Origin: Planctomyces sp. SH-PL62
Lineage (GTDB): Bacteria > Planctomycetota > Planctomycetia > Isosphaerales > Isosphaeraceae
Length of the DNA stretch: 64,000 nucleotides
Direction: 5' to 3'
NCBI RefSeq assembly: GCF_001610895.1
Contig: NZ_CP011273.1
Location: forward strand, 3,410,001 to 3,474,000
Both the position numbers and the translations under genes were made by a program. The notes under the pieces are model-generated. The model made no database searches. It had not been told where the DNA came from and worked only from the letters and a program-made list of their open reading frames with translations. Positions 6,606 through 15,842 of this stretch are shown piece after piece (position 1 is the stretch's first letter; every line of letters starts with the position of its first letter).

Positions 6606-9416
6606 TCAGGACGATTCCAGGAGGGCCGCGACGGACGCCCGCTGCGCCTCCAGCTCGGCCAGCTTGGCCCGCGAGGCGGCCACGACGTCGGCCGGGGCCC
6701 GGGAGGTGAAGCCGTCGTTGGAGAGCTTGCCGCGCAGCGGGTTGATCTGCTTGTCGAGGTCGGCGAGGCCCTTCCGGAGCTTGGCCCGCTCGGCCTCCTT
6801 GTCGATCAGCCCTTCCAGCGGCAGGACGACTTCGGCGTCGGCCAGGACGACCACGGCGGAATCGGCCGGGCGAGGCTCGCCGTCGGCGCCGACGGCGACC
6901 GTCCCGGCCCCGGTGAGGGCCTTGATGAACTCTTCACCGAGGCGAAGGCGGTCGGCCGTGATCCCTTCGGCGATGATCCGGGGGGCGATCTTGGCGTCCT
7001 TGGGGACGTTGCGCTCGGCCCTCAGGTTGCGAATCGCCTGGATCTTCTCCTTCCACTGGTCGACCGTGGCGCGGGCCTCGGCGTCTTCCAGGCCCTTCGG
7101 GGCCGGCCAGGCGGCGATGCAGGCGTTCGGCTCGGCGGGGGAGGGGAGGGGGACGCCTCGACTCGGGGCCAGCTCGCCGAGCGGGGCCCAGATCTGCTCG
7201 GTCAGGAACGGCATGAACGGGTGCAGGAGCCGGCAGAGGGAGTCCAGGACCGCCGCGGCGGTGCGCTGGGCGACCGGGCGGGTTTCGGGGTCGCGGAGCC
7301 GGCCCTTGACGAACTCGACGTACCAGTCGCAGAACTCGCCCCAGGAGAACTCGCGGAGCCGCTTGGCGGCCTCGGCGAACCGGAAGGAGTCGAGGTCGGC
7401 GGTCGTCGCGGCGACGGTGGCGTCGAGCTCGGCGAGAATCCAGCGGTCCTCGACCGGCAACGCGGCCACGTCGACCGGTGCGGGCTCGTAGCCTTCCAGG
7501 TTCATCATGACCAGGCGGGCGACGTTCCAGATTTTGTTGCCGAAGTTCCGCCCCTGCTCGAACCGGTCCGAGGTGTTGATCTCGCGGCCGTCGGGGAGTT
7601 TGAGCTTCTCGACGGGCATCCGCAAGTCCTGGGTCTCGGTCGCGCCGGCGGCCAGGGTGTAGCGGAGGGCGTCGGCCCCGTAGGCCTCAATGATGTCGAC
7701 CGGGTCGACGCCGTTGCCGGCCGACTTGGACATCCGCTTGCCGTGGCCGTCCTGGATCACCGGGTGGATGTAGACGTCGCGGAACGGGACCTGGCGCATG
7801 TTGAACTGGCCGAAGATCACCATCCGGGCGACCCAGAGCGTGATGATGTCGCGCGCCGTGGAGAGGACGCTCGTCGGGTAGAACTTGCCCAGCTCGGGGG
7901 TCTGCTCGGGCCATCCCAGGGTGGAGTGGGGCCAGAGGGCCGAGCTGAACCAGGTGTCCAGCACGTCGGGGTCCTGCGTCAACTCGTGGCCCGCGCCCAG
8001 GGCGTCGGCGTTCAGGTCGTGCTCGGCGCAGATGAGCCAGCCGCCGGATTCGGCCTCGGCCCACGCCACGTCGGGACGGCCGCCGAAGGCGAGTTCCAGG
8101 TCGTCGGCGGAGCAGGTGGAGCAGTGCCAGATGGGGATGCGGTGTCCCCACCAGAGCTGTCGGCTGATGCACCAGTCGCGCTTCTCGGCGAGCCAGTCGA
8201 TGTAGCTCTTGGCGTAGCGTTCGGGCGTGATCCTGACCTGGGCCGAGGTCACGGCGTCGATGGCCTGCTGGGCGAACCCGGGCGAGCCGTCGGGGTCGTC
8301 GGCCATGCGGACGAACCACTGGTCGGACAGGTAGGGCTCGATGGGCGTCTTGCTGCGGTCGGAGAAGTTGAGCCGGACGTTGTAGGGCTCGTCCTTCACC
8401 AGCAGGCCGGCGGCCTCCAGGTCGGCGACGACCCGCTTGCGCACCACGACGCGATCGAGGCCGGCGTACTTCGGCCCGGCGTTCTCGTTGTAGGTGCCGT
8501 CCGGGTTCAGCAGGTTGATCATCGGCAGGCCGTGGCGACGGCCCGTCTGGTAGTCGTTCGGGTCGTGCGCGGGGGTGACCTTCACGCAGCCGGTGCCGAA
8601 CTTGGGGTCGACGAGGATCGCATCGCCGACGATCGGGATCCGACGGCCGGTCAGCGGCAGTTCCAGCTCCTGGCCGATCAGGTGCTTGTAGCGCGGGTCC
8701 TCGGGATGGACGGCGACGGCCGTGTCGCCGAGCATCGTCTCGGGCCGGGTCGTGGCGACGTGGAGCGCCTCGCCCGAGGCCGAGCCGGCGACCGGGTACT
8801 TGATGGTCCAGAGCTTGCCGGGTTTGTCCTCGTAGTAGATCTCGTCGTCGGCGACGGCCGTGCGGAGCTGCACGTCCCAGTTGACGAGCCGCTTGCCCCG
8901 GAAGATCTTCCCCGCCTTGAACAGGTTGAAGAAGGTGCGCCGGACGGCCCGCGAGCAGACCTCGTCGAGCGTGAACCGGGTGCGTTCCCAGTCGCACGAG
9001 CAGCCCATCAGGCGGAGCTGGCCGAGGATCCGCTGCTCGTACTCGTCCTTCCAGGCCCAGATCATCTCGACGAGGGCCTCGCGGCCGACGTCGTGGCGGG
9101 TGAGCTTGCGCTCTTCCAGCAGCCTTCGCTCGACGACCGCCTGGGTGGCGATGCCGGCGTGGTCGGTGCCGGGCATCCAGAGGCAGTCATACCCTTGCAT
9201 CCGCCGCCAGCGGACCAGGACGTCCTGCAACGTGTTGTTGAGCGCGTGGCCGAGGTGGAGCGCCCCGGTGACGTTCGGCGGCGGGATGACGATGCAGTAC
9301 GGCGGCCTGTCGCTCGCCGGGTCGGCGTGGAAGTACCCCCGCTCCAGCCAGACCTTGTACCAGCGGTCCTGGGCGTCCTTGGGATCGTACTGCTTGGGGA
9401 TGTCGTTGATGTTCAT
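6606..9416 (-). CDS. valS: Valyl-tRNA synthetase
   Basis: 936 aa, the usual size. It charges tRNA-Val with valine in the cytosol. It shows the class I signature HLGH at residues 54-57 (within PPNVTGALHLGHALN) and the KMSKS loop (GKRMSKSAGNGVDP). The large editing domain starts after about residue 200 (TTRPETMLGDTAVAVHPED). An anticodon-binding helical domain follows, and a C-terminal coiled-coil arm ends the protein (EAERAKLRKGLADLDKQINP). It lies 11 bases downstream of the Uma2-type gene, which itself follows citramalate synthase, so the three are probably co-transcribed. The link between valine charging and branched-chain precursor synthesis is suggestive only. Confidence 0.97.
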   Translation of the reverse strand: MNINDIPKQYDPKDAQDRWYKVWLERGYFHADPASDRPPYCIVIPPPNVTGALHLGHALNNTLQDVLVRWRRMQGYDCLWMPGTDHAGIATQAVVERRLLEERKLTRHDVGREALVEMIWAWKDEYEQRILGQLRLMGCSCDWERTRFTLDEVCSRAVRRTFFNLFKAGKIFRGKRLVNWDVQLRTAVADDEIYYEDKPGKLWTIKYPVAGSASGEALHVATTRPETMLGDTAVAVHPEDPRYKHLIGQELELPLTGRRIPIVGDAILVDPKFGTGCVKVTPAHDPNDYQTGRRHGLPMINLLNPDGTYNENAGPKYAGLDRVVVRKRVVADLEAAGLLVKDEPYNVRLNFSDRSKTPIEPYLSDQWFVRMADDPDGSPGFAQQAIDAVTSAQVRITPERYAKSYIDWLAEKRDWCISRQLWWGHRIPIWHCSTCSADDLELAFGGRPDVAWAEAESGGWLICAEHDLNADALGAGHELTQDPDVLDTWFSSALWPHSTLGWPEQTPELGKFYPTSVLSTARDIITLWVARMVIFGQFNMRQVPFRDVYIHPVIQDGHGKRMSKSAGNGVDPVDIIEAYGADALRYTLAAGATETQDLRMPVEKLKLPDGREINTSDRFEQGRNFGNKIWNVARLVMMNLEGYEPAPVDVAALPVEDRWILAELDATVAATTADLDSFRFAEAAKRLREFSWGEFCDWYVEFVKGRLRDPETRPVAQRTAAAVLDSLCRLLHPFMPFLTEQIWAPLGELAPSRGVPLPSPAEPNACIAAWPAPKGLEDAEARATVDQWKEKIQAIRNLRAERNVPKDAKIAPRIIAEGITADRLRLGEEFIKALTGAGTVAVGADGEPRPADSAVVVLADAEVVLPLEGLIDKEAERAKLRKGLADLDKQINPLRGKLSNDGFTSRAPADVVAASRAKLAELEAQRASVAALLESS

Positions 9417-9427
9417 GCGGTCGAAAA

Positions 9428-10066
9428 TCAGGGTTTGGGAGTTGGTTCGATCGGGGGGAGCATGTCTTTGGCGGCGATCCGGCCGACCTCGCGACCGGCC
9501 AGCACCACGGGGGCCGGCTCGCTCTCGGCGAAGCTCGCATGTCGGGCGTAGCCGGCGTCGCGGCCGGAGCCCTTCGGTTCGGAGAAGACGTCGAGCTTGC
9601 GGCCGTCTACGTCGAGGACCCAGTAGATCGGCACGTCGGCCGAGGCGTACAGACTCGTCTTGTCGCGATAGTCGGCCGTCCGCGAGCTGGCGCAGATTTC
9701 CACGATCAGGGCGGCCTCGGAGGTCGCCGGCGGCTCGGGGCGGAAGTCGTCCTCGGAGCCGGGGACGACGGCCACGTCGGGCTCGGGGATGCTCGACCGG
9801 CCGTGCCGCATCGATTTCTCCTCTCGGGCGTGGAAGCCCGGGGGGAGCATCGCGCGGAGGAGCTTGGTCGTCCGGGCGACGGCGTAGTTATGAGGTTCGT
9901 GCTTGGTGATGCGATAGATCCGGCCTCGCAGCAGCTCGACGTCGACGTCGTCGGGGATGATCCCGGCCGCGATCATCCGCCAGACCTGGTCGGCCGTGAA
10001 CCGGTACGGGCGGCGGCCCGCGTCGACGGCCTCCGTCGGGACTTGCGGCTGCGTTTCCGTCGCCAT
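9428..10066 (-). CDS. Uma2 family endonuclease-like protein (DUF820)
   Basis: 212 aa from the ATG at 10066. It shows the DUF820/Uma2 pattern: an N-terminal adaptor (FTADQVWRMIAAGIIPDDVD, then ELLRGRIYRI), the acidic core PEPDVAVVPG, then ALIVEICASSRTADYRDKTS and YASADVPIYWVLDVDGRKLD. The spacing of Asp, Glu and Lys fits the PD-(D/E)XK nuclease fold. These genes are extremely numerous in cyanobacteria and planctomycetes and their role is unknown. It sits between citramalate synthase (14 bases) and valS (11 bases), apparently as a passenger in that operon. Confidence 0.85.
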   Translation of the reverse strand: MATETQPQVPTEAVDAGRRPYRFTADQVWRMIAAGIIPDDVDVELLRGRIYRITKHEPHNYAVARTTKLLRAMLPPGFHAREEKSMRHGRSSIPEPDVAVVPGSEDDFRPEPPATSEAALIVEICASSRTADYRDKTSLYASADVPIYWVLDVDGRKLDVFSEPKGSGRDAGYARHASFAESEPAPVVLAGREVGRIAAKDMLPPIEPTPKP

Positions 10067-10080
10067 CGTCGCGTCCTCCG

Positions 10081-11682
10081 TCAGCGGGCCGTCGCCGCTT
10101 CGGGCCGGGCGGGCCGGGCCGGGCGGGCGTCCTTGGAGAGCTTGTATTCGAAGGCGTCGAGGAGGGCCAGCCAGCTCGCCTCGATGACGTTCTCGGAGAC
10201 GCCGATGGTCCCCCAGACGGCGTCCTGGTCGGAGCTTTCGATGACCACGCGGACCCTCGCGGCGGTCCCGGCGACGGCGTTGATCACGCGCACCTTGTAG
10301 TCGACCAGGTGCATCGACCGCAGGCCGGGGAAGTGGTGCTCCAGGGCCTTGCGAAGCGCGTTGTCGAGGGCGTCGACCGGGCCGTCCCCCTCGCCGACGG
10401 TGTGCTCGAGGACCTCGCCGACCTGGAGCTTGACGGTCGCCTCGGTGAGCGACGCGCCGTCGCCGACGCCGGCCACGCTGACGCGGAAGCCCCGGCTCTG
10501 GAAGGCCTCGCGATGCCGATCGGCGAGCTTCTCGACCAGCAGCACGAACGACGCCTCGGCCGCCTCGAACTGGTAGCCTTCGTTCTCCAGGTCCTGCACC
10601 CGGTCGAGCACCCGGGCCAGCAGCTCCTGGTCCTGGTCCAGGTCGTGCTCGGCCAGCTTCTCGGCGATGTTCGACTTGCCGGACAGCTCGCTGACGAGGA
10701 TCCGGCGCTCGTTGCCGACGGTCGCCGGGTCGATGTGCTCGTAGCTCGACGCCAGCTTGCGGACGCCGTGGACGTGCATCCCCCCCTTGTGGGCGAACGC
10801 GCTCGACCCCACGAACGCCTGGCCCGGCCGGAAGTTCATGTTGGCCGTCTCGTAGACGTACCGAGAGACCTCGGTCAGCCTCGCCAGCTTGCCCTCCGAC
10901 AGGGCGGAGTATTCCGGGTACTTCAGCGACAGGTTGGCGATCACGCTGCAAAGGTCGGCGTTGCCGCAACGCTCGCCCAGGCCGTTGATCGTCCCCTGAA
11001 CCTGGGTCGCCCCCCGGCGCACCGCCGCCAGGGCGTTGGCCACGGCCAGATCGCCGTCGTTGTGGGTGTGGATGCCCAGCGGCGTCCGGACCTCCCGGGC
11101 CACCGCCGCCACCGCCTCGGCGACTTCCTCGGGGAGCGAGCCGCCGTTGGTGTCGCACAGGGTGATCCAGGCCGCGCCGGAGTCGGCCGCCTTGCGGATC
11201 GTCTCCAGGGCGTAGTCCGGGTTCCGGCGATAGCCGTCGAAGAAGTGCTCGGCGTCGTAGACGACCTCGGGGACGTTCGCGACCAGGAACGCGACGGAGT
11301 CGCCGATCATCCGGAGGTTCTCCTCCAGCGAGACTCCCAGGACCGCTCGGGCGTGCAGGTCCCACGTCTTGCCGACGACCGTGACGACCGGCGTCCCGGC
11401 CGCGACCAGGGCCTTCATCCCCGTGTCGTCCTCGGCCGCGATGTCGCGCCGGCGGGTCATCCCGAACGCCGCGATCCGGGCGTGCTCCAGCGGCAGGTCG
11501 CGCACGGCGCGGAAGTAGGCGGCGTCCTTGGGGTTGGAGAGGGGATAGCCCCCCTCGACGAAGTCGACCCCCAGCTCGTCCAGCTTGGTCGTGATCAGCA
11601 ACTTGTCCTGGAGCGAGAAATTGACCCCCTCGCCCTGGCTGCCGTCGCGCAAGGTCGTGTCGTAGATCGCAATTCGCGTCAT
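10081..11682 (-). CDS. cimA: Citramalate synthase
   Basis: 533 aa from the ATG at 11682. It is a DRE-TIM metallolyase: MTRIAIYDTTLRDGSQGEGV at the N-terminus, metal ligands in HTHNDGDLAVANALAA, and the loop GTINGLGERCGNADL. The C-terminal LeuA allosteric dimer domain starts near residue 400. It condenses pyruvate with acetyl-CoA to (R)-citramalate, opening the threonine-independent route to isoleucine. The length and the lack of the 2-isopropylmalate synthase signature favour CimA over LeuA. It is first of a tight group with the Uma2-type gene and valS. Confidence 0.93.
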   Translation of the reverse strand: MTRIAIYDTTLRDGSQGEGVNFSLQDKLLITTKLDELGVDFVEGGYPLSNPKDAAYFRAVRDLPLEHARIAAFGMTRRRDIAAEDDTGMKALVAAGTPVVTVVGKTWDLHARAVLGVSLEENLRMIGDSVAFLVANVPEVVYDAEHFFDGYRRNPDYALETIRKAADSGAAWITLCDTNGGSLPEEVAEAVAAVAREVRTPLGIHTHNDGDLAVANALAAVRRGATQVQGTINGLGERCGNADLCSVIANLSLKYPEYSALSEGKLARLTEVSRYVYETANMNFRPGQAFVGSSAFAHKGGMHVHGVRKLASSYEHIDPATVGNERRILVSELSGKSNIAEKLAEHDLDQDQELLARVLDRVQDLENEGYQFEAAEASFVLLVEKLADRHREAFQSRGFRVSVAGVGDGASLTEATVKLQVGEVLEHTVGEGDGPVDALDNALRKALEHHFPGLRSMHLVDYKVRVINAVAGTAARVRVVIESSDQDAVWGTIGVSENVIEASWLALLDAFEYKLSKDARPARPARPEAATAR

Positions 11683-11894
11683 CGCCGTCCCATCGCTTCG
11701 TTCCGACCTGCGGCGGGAGCCGCCTCCGGGATTCCCATAGCCCAAGCACGGCATTCTAGCACAACCGCCGCCGGGCTGGACATACGGACGCCACGGCCGC
11801 CGGGCGGGTTCGTGAGGCCGCGCGTCCCGGCCGTGGGAGCCTTTCGGGGGCAGGGGGATCGGGCCGACGTCGGACCTGGACGCCTGCCGCTGAA

Positions 11895-14660
11895 TTAAAT
11901 CTTGCCCGCGAGATTGGCCGCGACCGTGACGATCTCGGCGGGTTCGACGGGCTTCGCCACGTGGATCTGGTATCCGGAGAGGAGGACCCGCCTCCTGTCC
12001 TCGGGGCGGGCGTACGCCGTCAGCGCGACGGCCGGCGTGCGGCCGCGGCCGGAGTCCGCCTCCAGCTTGCGGAGCCGCTTCATGAGCTCGAAGCCGTCGA
12101 CTCCGGGCATCCCGATGTCGCTCACGATCACGTCGTACTCGCCGGCCTCGTAGGCCTCGAGCGCCTCTTCCGCCGAGCCGACGGTGGTCACGCTCGCCCG
12201 ACAGTCCTCGAAGACGCGTTGCATCATGTCGCGGGCGTCCCCCTCGTCGTCCACGACGAGCAGCCGGACCCCGGAGAGGTCGAGCATGTCCCCGTGATCC
12301 TGGTCGTGACCGTCCGGGCGGGTGGGATGCACGGACCCCTGGCGGGACGCCCGGGAGACGGCCCGCAAGGGGAGCGACACCACGAACACCGCGCCCCGGC
12401 CGGCCCCGTCGCTCCTCGCGTACACCGTCCCGCCGTGAAGCTCGACGACGTGCCGCACGATCGAGAGGCCCAGGCCGAGGCCGCCGTGCTTGCGATTGGA
12501 CGTGGCGTCCTCCTGCCGGAACCGATCGAAGAGGTGCGGCAGGAACTCGGGCTCGATCCCCTGGCCCGTGTCCGAGACGCTCACCTCGACGTGCGAGTCG
12601 ACGCGCTCCAGGAGGACCTGGATCCGGCCGTCGCGCGGGGTGAACTTCACGGCGTTGGACAGGAGGTTCCAGAAGACCTGCTGGAGGCGGACCGAGTCTC
12701 CGGAGACCGCGACGTCGGTGAGGGAGTCGAACAGGCGTTCGAGCCGGACCCCCTTCGCCTGCGCCGCGGGGGAAATGGTGTCCACGGCGGCGGCCAGGAC
12801 GCTCCCGAGGTCGAGGGACTGGACGTCGAGCCGCAGCTTGCCGGAGACGATGCGGGAGACGTCCAGGAGGTCCTCGATCATGTTGGCCTGGGCCCGGGCG
12901 TTCCGCTCGATGACCTCGCCGGCCTTGCCGACGGTCTCGGGATCCTGGGTGCGTCGGAGGATCTGGGTCCAGCCGATGATCGCGTTCAGGGGCGTCCGCA
13001 GTTCGTGGGACAACGTCGCCACGAACTCGTCTTTCAGGCGGCTGATGCGCTCGGCCGCCGTACGGGCGGCCCGCTCGCTCGCGATCGTCGCCTCCTTCTC
13101 CGCGTCGCCCCTCCTGAGCTCTCGGTTCTCCTTGGAGTGGTCGCTCGCCCGGGTCAGCAGCACCTCGACCAGGTCCCTCCTGAGGTCGGCCGCCGCGACG
13201 GCCTCGTTGGGGGTCCACGGCCGGCCGCGGCCCCGGACCACCTCTTTCCAGAGGGCGAACGATCCGCGGGGGCTGAGTCGGGCCTCGCCTTCGCCCTTCG
13301 TGACGCTCTTCGTGGGATCGCCCGCCCAGTCCACCTCCCGAACCTGCTCGGGACGGAACCACATGACCCAGTCGTCCTTCCCCAACCGCAGGGCCAGGAG
13401 GCCGGCGGCGACCGCGCCTTGGGCGTCGAGCCCCACGGCCCTCCCGAGGCGGTCCGTGGAGAAGACTCCCCCCTCGGCCATCGACCCGAGGCGGTCGCGG
13501 ATGTGGAGGACGTCCTCCGCGGCCGGCGTCAGGCCCACCCGGCTCACCGACCCCCCGATGACCACGGCCGCGCCGCCCGCCTCGATGAAGTCGAGCAGCG
13601 TCGGGGCGATTTCCGTCAGGGCGAGCCCCACGTCCTGCGCCCGCGAGGCCCGATCGGCGAGCGACCGCCTGACCGCGCGCATCCGCTCGTCGTAGCTCTT
13701 CTCCTCCTCCTGCTCGCGGGAGACGAACTGCATCGACATGACCTGGCCCAGGATCTCGCAGGCCGTGCGCACGTCGTAGGGGACGTAGCGGGGCGAATAG
13801 TGGTGGCAGGCGACGAGACCCCAGAGCCGCCCCTCCTTCAGGAGCGAGATCGACATCGAGGCGCCGACTCCCATGTTCCTCAGGTACTCGATGTGGATCG
13901 GCGAGACGCTCCTCAGGACGGCGTGCCCGAGGTCGAGAGGTTCCGGGGAGTCGGGGCCGGAAGGGGGCAGGATCGGCACCGGGGAGTAGTCCCGGTCGGC
14001 GATGAATCGCAACCAGTTCTTGACGTAGAGCTCACGCGCCTGGCTCGGGATGTCCGACGCCGGATAATGAAGCCCCACGAAGGGCTCCAGGTCCGTCCGC
14101 TTCTCCTCGGCGACCACGACGCCGTTCCATTCGTCGTCGAAGCGGTAGACCATCACGCGGTCGAACCCGGAGAGCGCGCGGACTCGTCGGGCGCAGGCCT
14201 GGTACATGTCCGCGAGCGACGACGCCTTCGAGAGGGCCTTGATGGAGCTCTGCGTCGACCGATAGAGATCCATCACCGCCCGGCCTTCCGTGCGGACCGC
14301 CGGCTCGAGCTCGAGGATGAAGCACTCGCCCGCGCGATGGACGATGGCGTCGAAAGCCTCGTCGACCCCCCGCGGGCGGAGCGTGAACAGGTAGCCCGGG
14401 ACGTCGTCCTCGGAAAGTTGGGAGATCGTCTCCTGCAGCTTCGCGAAATCCGACGGCTCGAAGAAGTCCGAAAGCGGCTTCCCAATGGCCTCCGCCGCCC
14501 CCATCCCGAAGAAACGCTCGATGTTCAAGCTTGCGTGGGTGACTGCGAGATCGGTCGAACAGGTCGCGATGAGCCCTCCGTGCGGCTGGATGGCCCCGGG
14601 GACGCGGATCGGTTCTCGGTCACAGTTCGTCAGGTTGGTCTCGGCCTGTCCTTCGGGCAC
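11895..14660 (-). CDS. Bacteriophytochrome hybrid histidine kinase
   Basis: 921 aa. An N-terminal PAS domain carries Cys13 in NCDREPIRVPGAIQPHG, the position that binds biliverdin in bacteriophytochromes. The GAF domain has the DIP motif (PASDIPSQARELY) and the chromophore-pocket HH pair (ACHHYSPRYV). The PHY domain has the tongue motif PRGSFALWKEVV. A HisKA domain (ATLSHELRTPLNAIIGW), a HATPase_c domain (GGLGLGLSIVRHVV) and a C-terminal receiver (VIVSDIGMPGVDGFELMK) follow. It should sense red/far-red light and signal within the cytosol. No heme oxygenase or cognate regulator gene is in the window. Confidence 0.93.
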   Translation of the reverse strand: MPEGQAETNLTNCDREPIRVPGAIQPHGGLIATCSTDLAVTHASLNIERFFGMGAAEAIGKPLSDFFEPSDFAKLQETISQLSEDDVPGYLFTLRPRGVDEAFDAIVHRAGECFILELEPAVRTEGRAVMDLYRSTQSSIKALSKASSLADMYQACARRVRALSGFDRVMVYRFDDEWNGVVVAEEKRTDLEPFVGLHYPASDIPSQARELYVKNWLRFIADRDYSPVPILPPSGPDSPEPLDLGHAVLRSVSPIHIEYLRNMGVGASMSISLLKEGRLWGLVACHHYSPRYVPYDVRTACEILGQVMSMQFVSREQEEEKSYDERMRAVRRSLADRASRAQDVGLALTEIAPTLLDFIEAGGAAVVIGGSVSRVGLTPAAEDVLHIRDRLGSMAEGGVFSTDRLGRAVGLDAQGAVAAGLLALRLGKDDWVMWFRPEQVREVDWAGDPTKSVTKGEGEARLSPRGSFALWKEVVRGRGRPWTPNEAVAAADLRRDLVEVLLTRASDHSKENRELRRGDAEKEATIASERAARTAAERISRLKDEFVATLSHELRTPLNAIIGWTQILRRTQDPETVGKAGEVIERNARAQANMIEDLLDVSRIVSGKLRLDVQSLDLGSVLAAAVDTISPAAQAKGVRLERLFDSLTDVAVSGDSVRLQQVFWNLLSNAVKFTPRDGRIQVLLERVDSHVEVSVSDTGQGIEPEFLPHLFDRFRQEDATSNRKHGGLGLGLSIVRHVVELHGGTVYARSDGAGRGAVFVVSLPLRAVSRASRQGSVHPTRPDGHDQDHGDMLDLSGVRLLVVDDEGDARDMMQRVFEDCRASVTTVGSAEEALEAYEAGEYDVIVSDIGMPGVDGFELMKRLRKLEADSGRGRTPAVALTAYARPEDRRRVLLSGYQIHVAKPVEPAEIVTVAANLAGKI

Positions 14661-14969
14661 GCTTCAATTCTCCCGGAATCCCCTCACGATCGGTGCGGAA
14701 CGACGCTTCCAACAGCAGCGGTGGAGATCGGCTCGACCTCAGCTCGGGGGCCCGCCCCGGCACTCCCATTTGGATATGCATCTCGGAGGCCGGGACCGGC
14801 GGCGGCGGGCCTGAAAGTTGAGACGGAGCCTGAGATGACCATTCTCTCCGACCGGAGCGACGCGCGTCTTCAGGAGTTTGGTCCGTGGACTTCGACTCGC
14901 GCGTCTCGGACGGATCCCGCTCGACTCGATCGCGCCTCCTCCTGTACCGAGCGATCGGCGGCCGCTCCG
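14661..14969. other. Intergenic, no gene seen
   Basis: About 310 bases between two minus-strand genes. I see no ORF of coding character and no RNA gene. Promoter elements for the phytochrome gene should lie near 14661-14750, but none stands out. Confidence 0.35.
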
Positions 14970-15734
14970 TCAGATCACCGCCGTCATGCCGCCGTCGACG
15001 TAAAGGATCTGGCCGTTGACGAAGTCGGAGGCCGGGGAGCTGAGGAAGGCGGCGGCGCCGACGAGTTCCTCGGGGCGTCCCCAGCGTCGGGCGGGGGTTC
15101 GGCCGACGACCCAGGCGTTGAAGTCGGGATTCTCGATCAGCGGGCGGGTCATGTCGGTGGCGAAGTAGCCGGGGCCGATCGCGTTGACCTGGAGGCCCAG
15201 CGGGCCCCAGTCGGCGCACATGGCCTTCGTCAGCATCTTCAGGCCCCCCTTGGCCGCCGCGTAGGCCCCGGTGGTCGTCCGGGCGAGGTCGCTCATCACC
15301 GAGCCGATGTTGACGATCTTCCCGCGGCCCCGCACGATCATCCCCCGGGAGACCTGACGGGAGACGAGCATGGCGCTGGTCAGGTTCGTCCGAAGGACCT
15401 CGTCCCACACGTCCAGGCCGATCTCGTCGAGCCGCGCCCGGCGCTGGATGCCGGCGTTGTTGATCAGGACGTCGATCGGGCGATCGGCCTCCAGGCGGTC
15501 GATCGCGGCGACGACCTCGGCCTCGACGGCCACGTCGAACCGGGCCTCCTCGACGCCGAAGCCCTCGGCCCGCAGCCCGTCGGCCGCCCCCCGCAGCTTC
15601 TCCTCGTCGCGGCCGTTCAGGATCGGCGAGGCCCCCGCCGCCGCCAGCCCCCTCGCGATCGCCAGGCCCAGGCCCCCGTTGGAACCGGTGATCAGGATGC
15701 GACGCCCGGAAAGGTCGAACGGGGAGGCGGTCAT
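14970..15734 (-). CDS. SDR oxidoreductase, gluconate 5-dehydrogenase type
   Basis: 254 aa from the ATG at 15734. It is a classical short-chain dehydrogenase: NAD(P) motif ITGSNGGLGLAIA, NNAG (INNAGIQRR), a catalytic Ser in IGSVMSDLAR, YxxxK (YAAAKGG), and a C-terminal DGG (ILYVDGGMTAVI). The sequence text is closest to gluconate 5-dehydrogenase/5-ketogluconate reductase (IdnO/Gno). It diverges from a GntR-like repressor gene, with an operator-like palindrome between them. A D-2-hydroxyacid dehydrogenase follows the repressor, so a role in ketogluconate interconversion is likely. The exact substrate cannot be read from the sequence. Confidence 0.85.
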   Translation of the reverse strand: MTASPFDLSGRRILITGSNGGLGLAIARGLAAAGASPILNGRDEEKLRGAADGLRAEGFGVEEARFDVAVEAEVVAAIDRLEADRPIDVLINNAGIQRRARLDEIGLDVWDEVLRTNLTSAMLVSRQVSRGMIVRGRGKIVNIGSVMSDLARTTTGAYAAAKGGLKMLTKAMCADWGPLGLQVNAIGPGYFATDMTRPLIENPDFNAWVVGRTPARRWGRPEELVGAAAFLSSPASDFVNGQILYVDGGMTAVI

Positions 15735-15789
15735 CGGCGAATCCCTCGACGGATGGGGAAAGCTGTTGAAAAGGGCCGGTTCGGCCCGC

Positions 15790-15805
15790 ATGATAACGCT
15801 AACAT
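15790..15805. promoter_or_regulatory. GntR-type operator candidate
   Basis: The 16-bp near-palindrome ATGATAACGCTAACAT lies between the divergent SDR and LacI-family genes. It differs little from the known GntR operator pattern ATGTTA-N4-TAACAT of enterobacteria. It overlaps an in-frame ATG at 15804, which argues for the later start of the regulator at 15843. Binding by the neighbouring repressor is inferred. Confidence 0.55.
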
Positions 15806-15842
15806 GCGGCGGAAATCCGAACAAGCGGCGCGAGGGGCGGGC

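Noticed and set aside
7221-9551. A 776-codon frame antisense to valS
   Set aside because: It is low-complexity Val/Gly/Asp/Arg text typical of high-GC shadows, opposite a certain gene.
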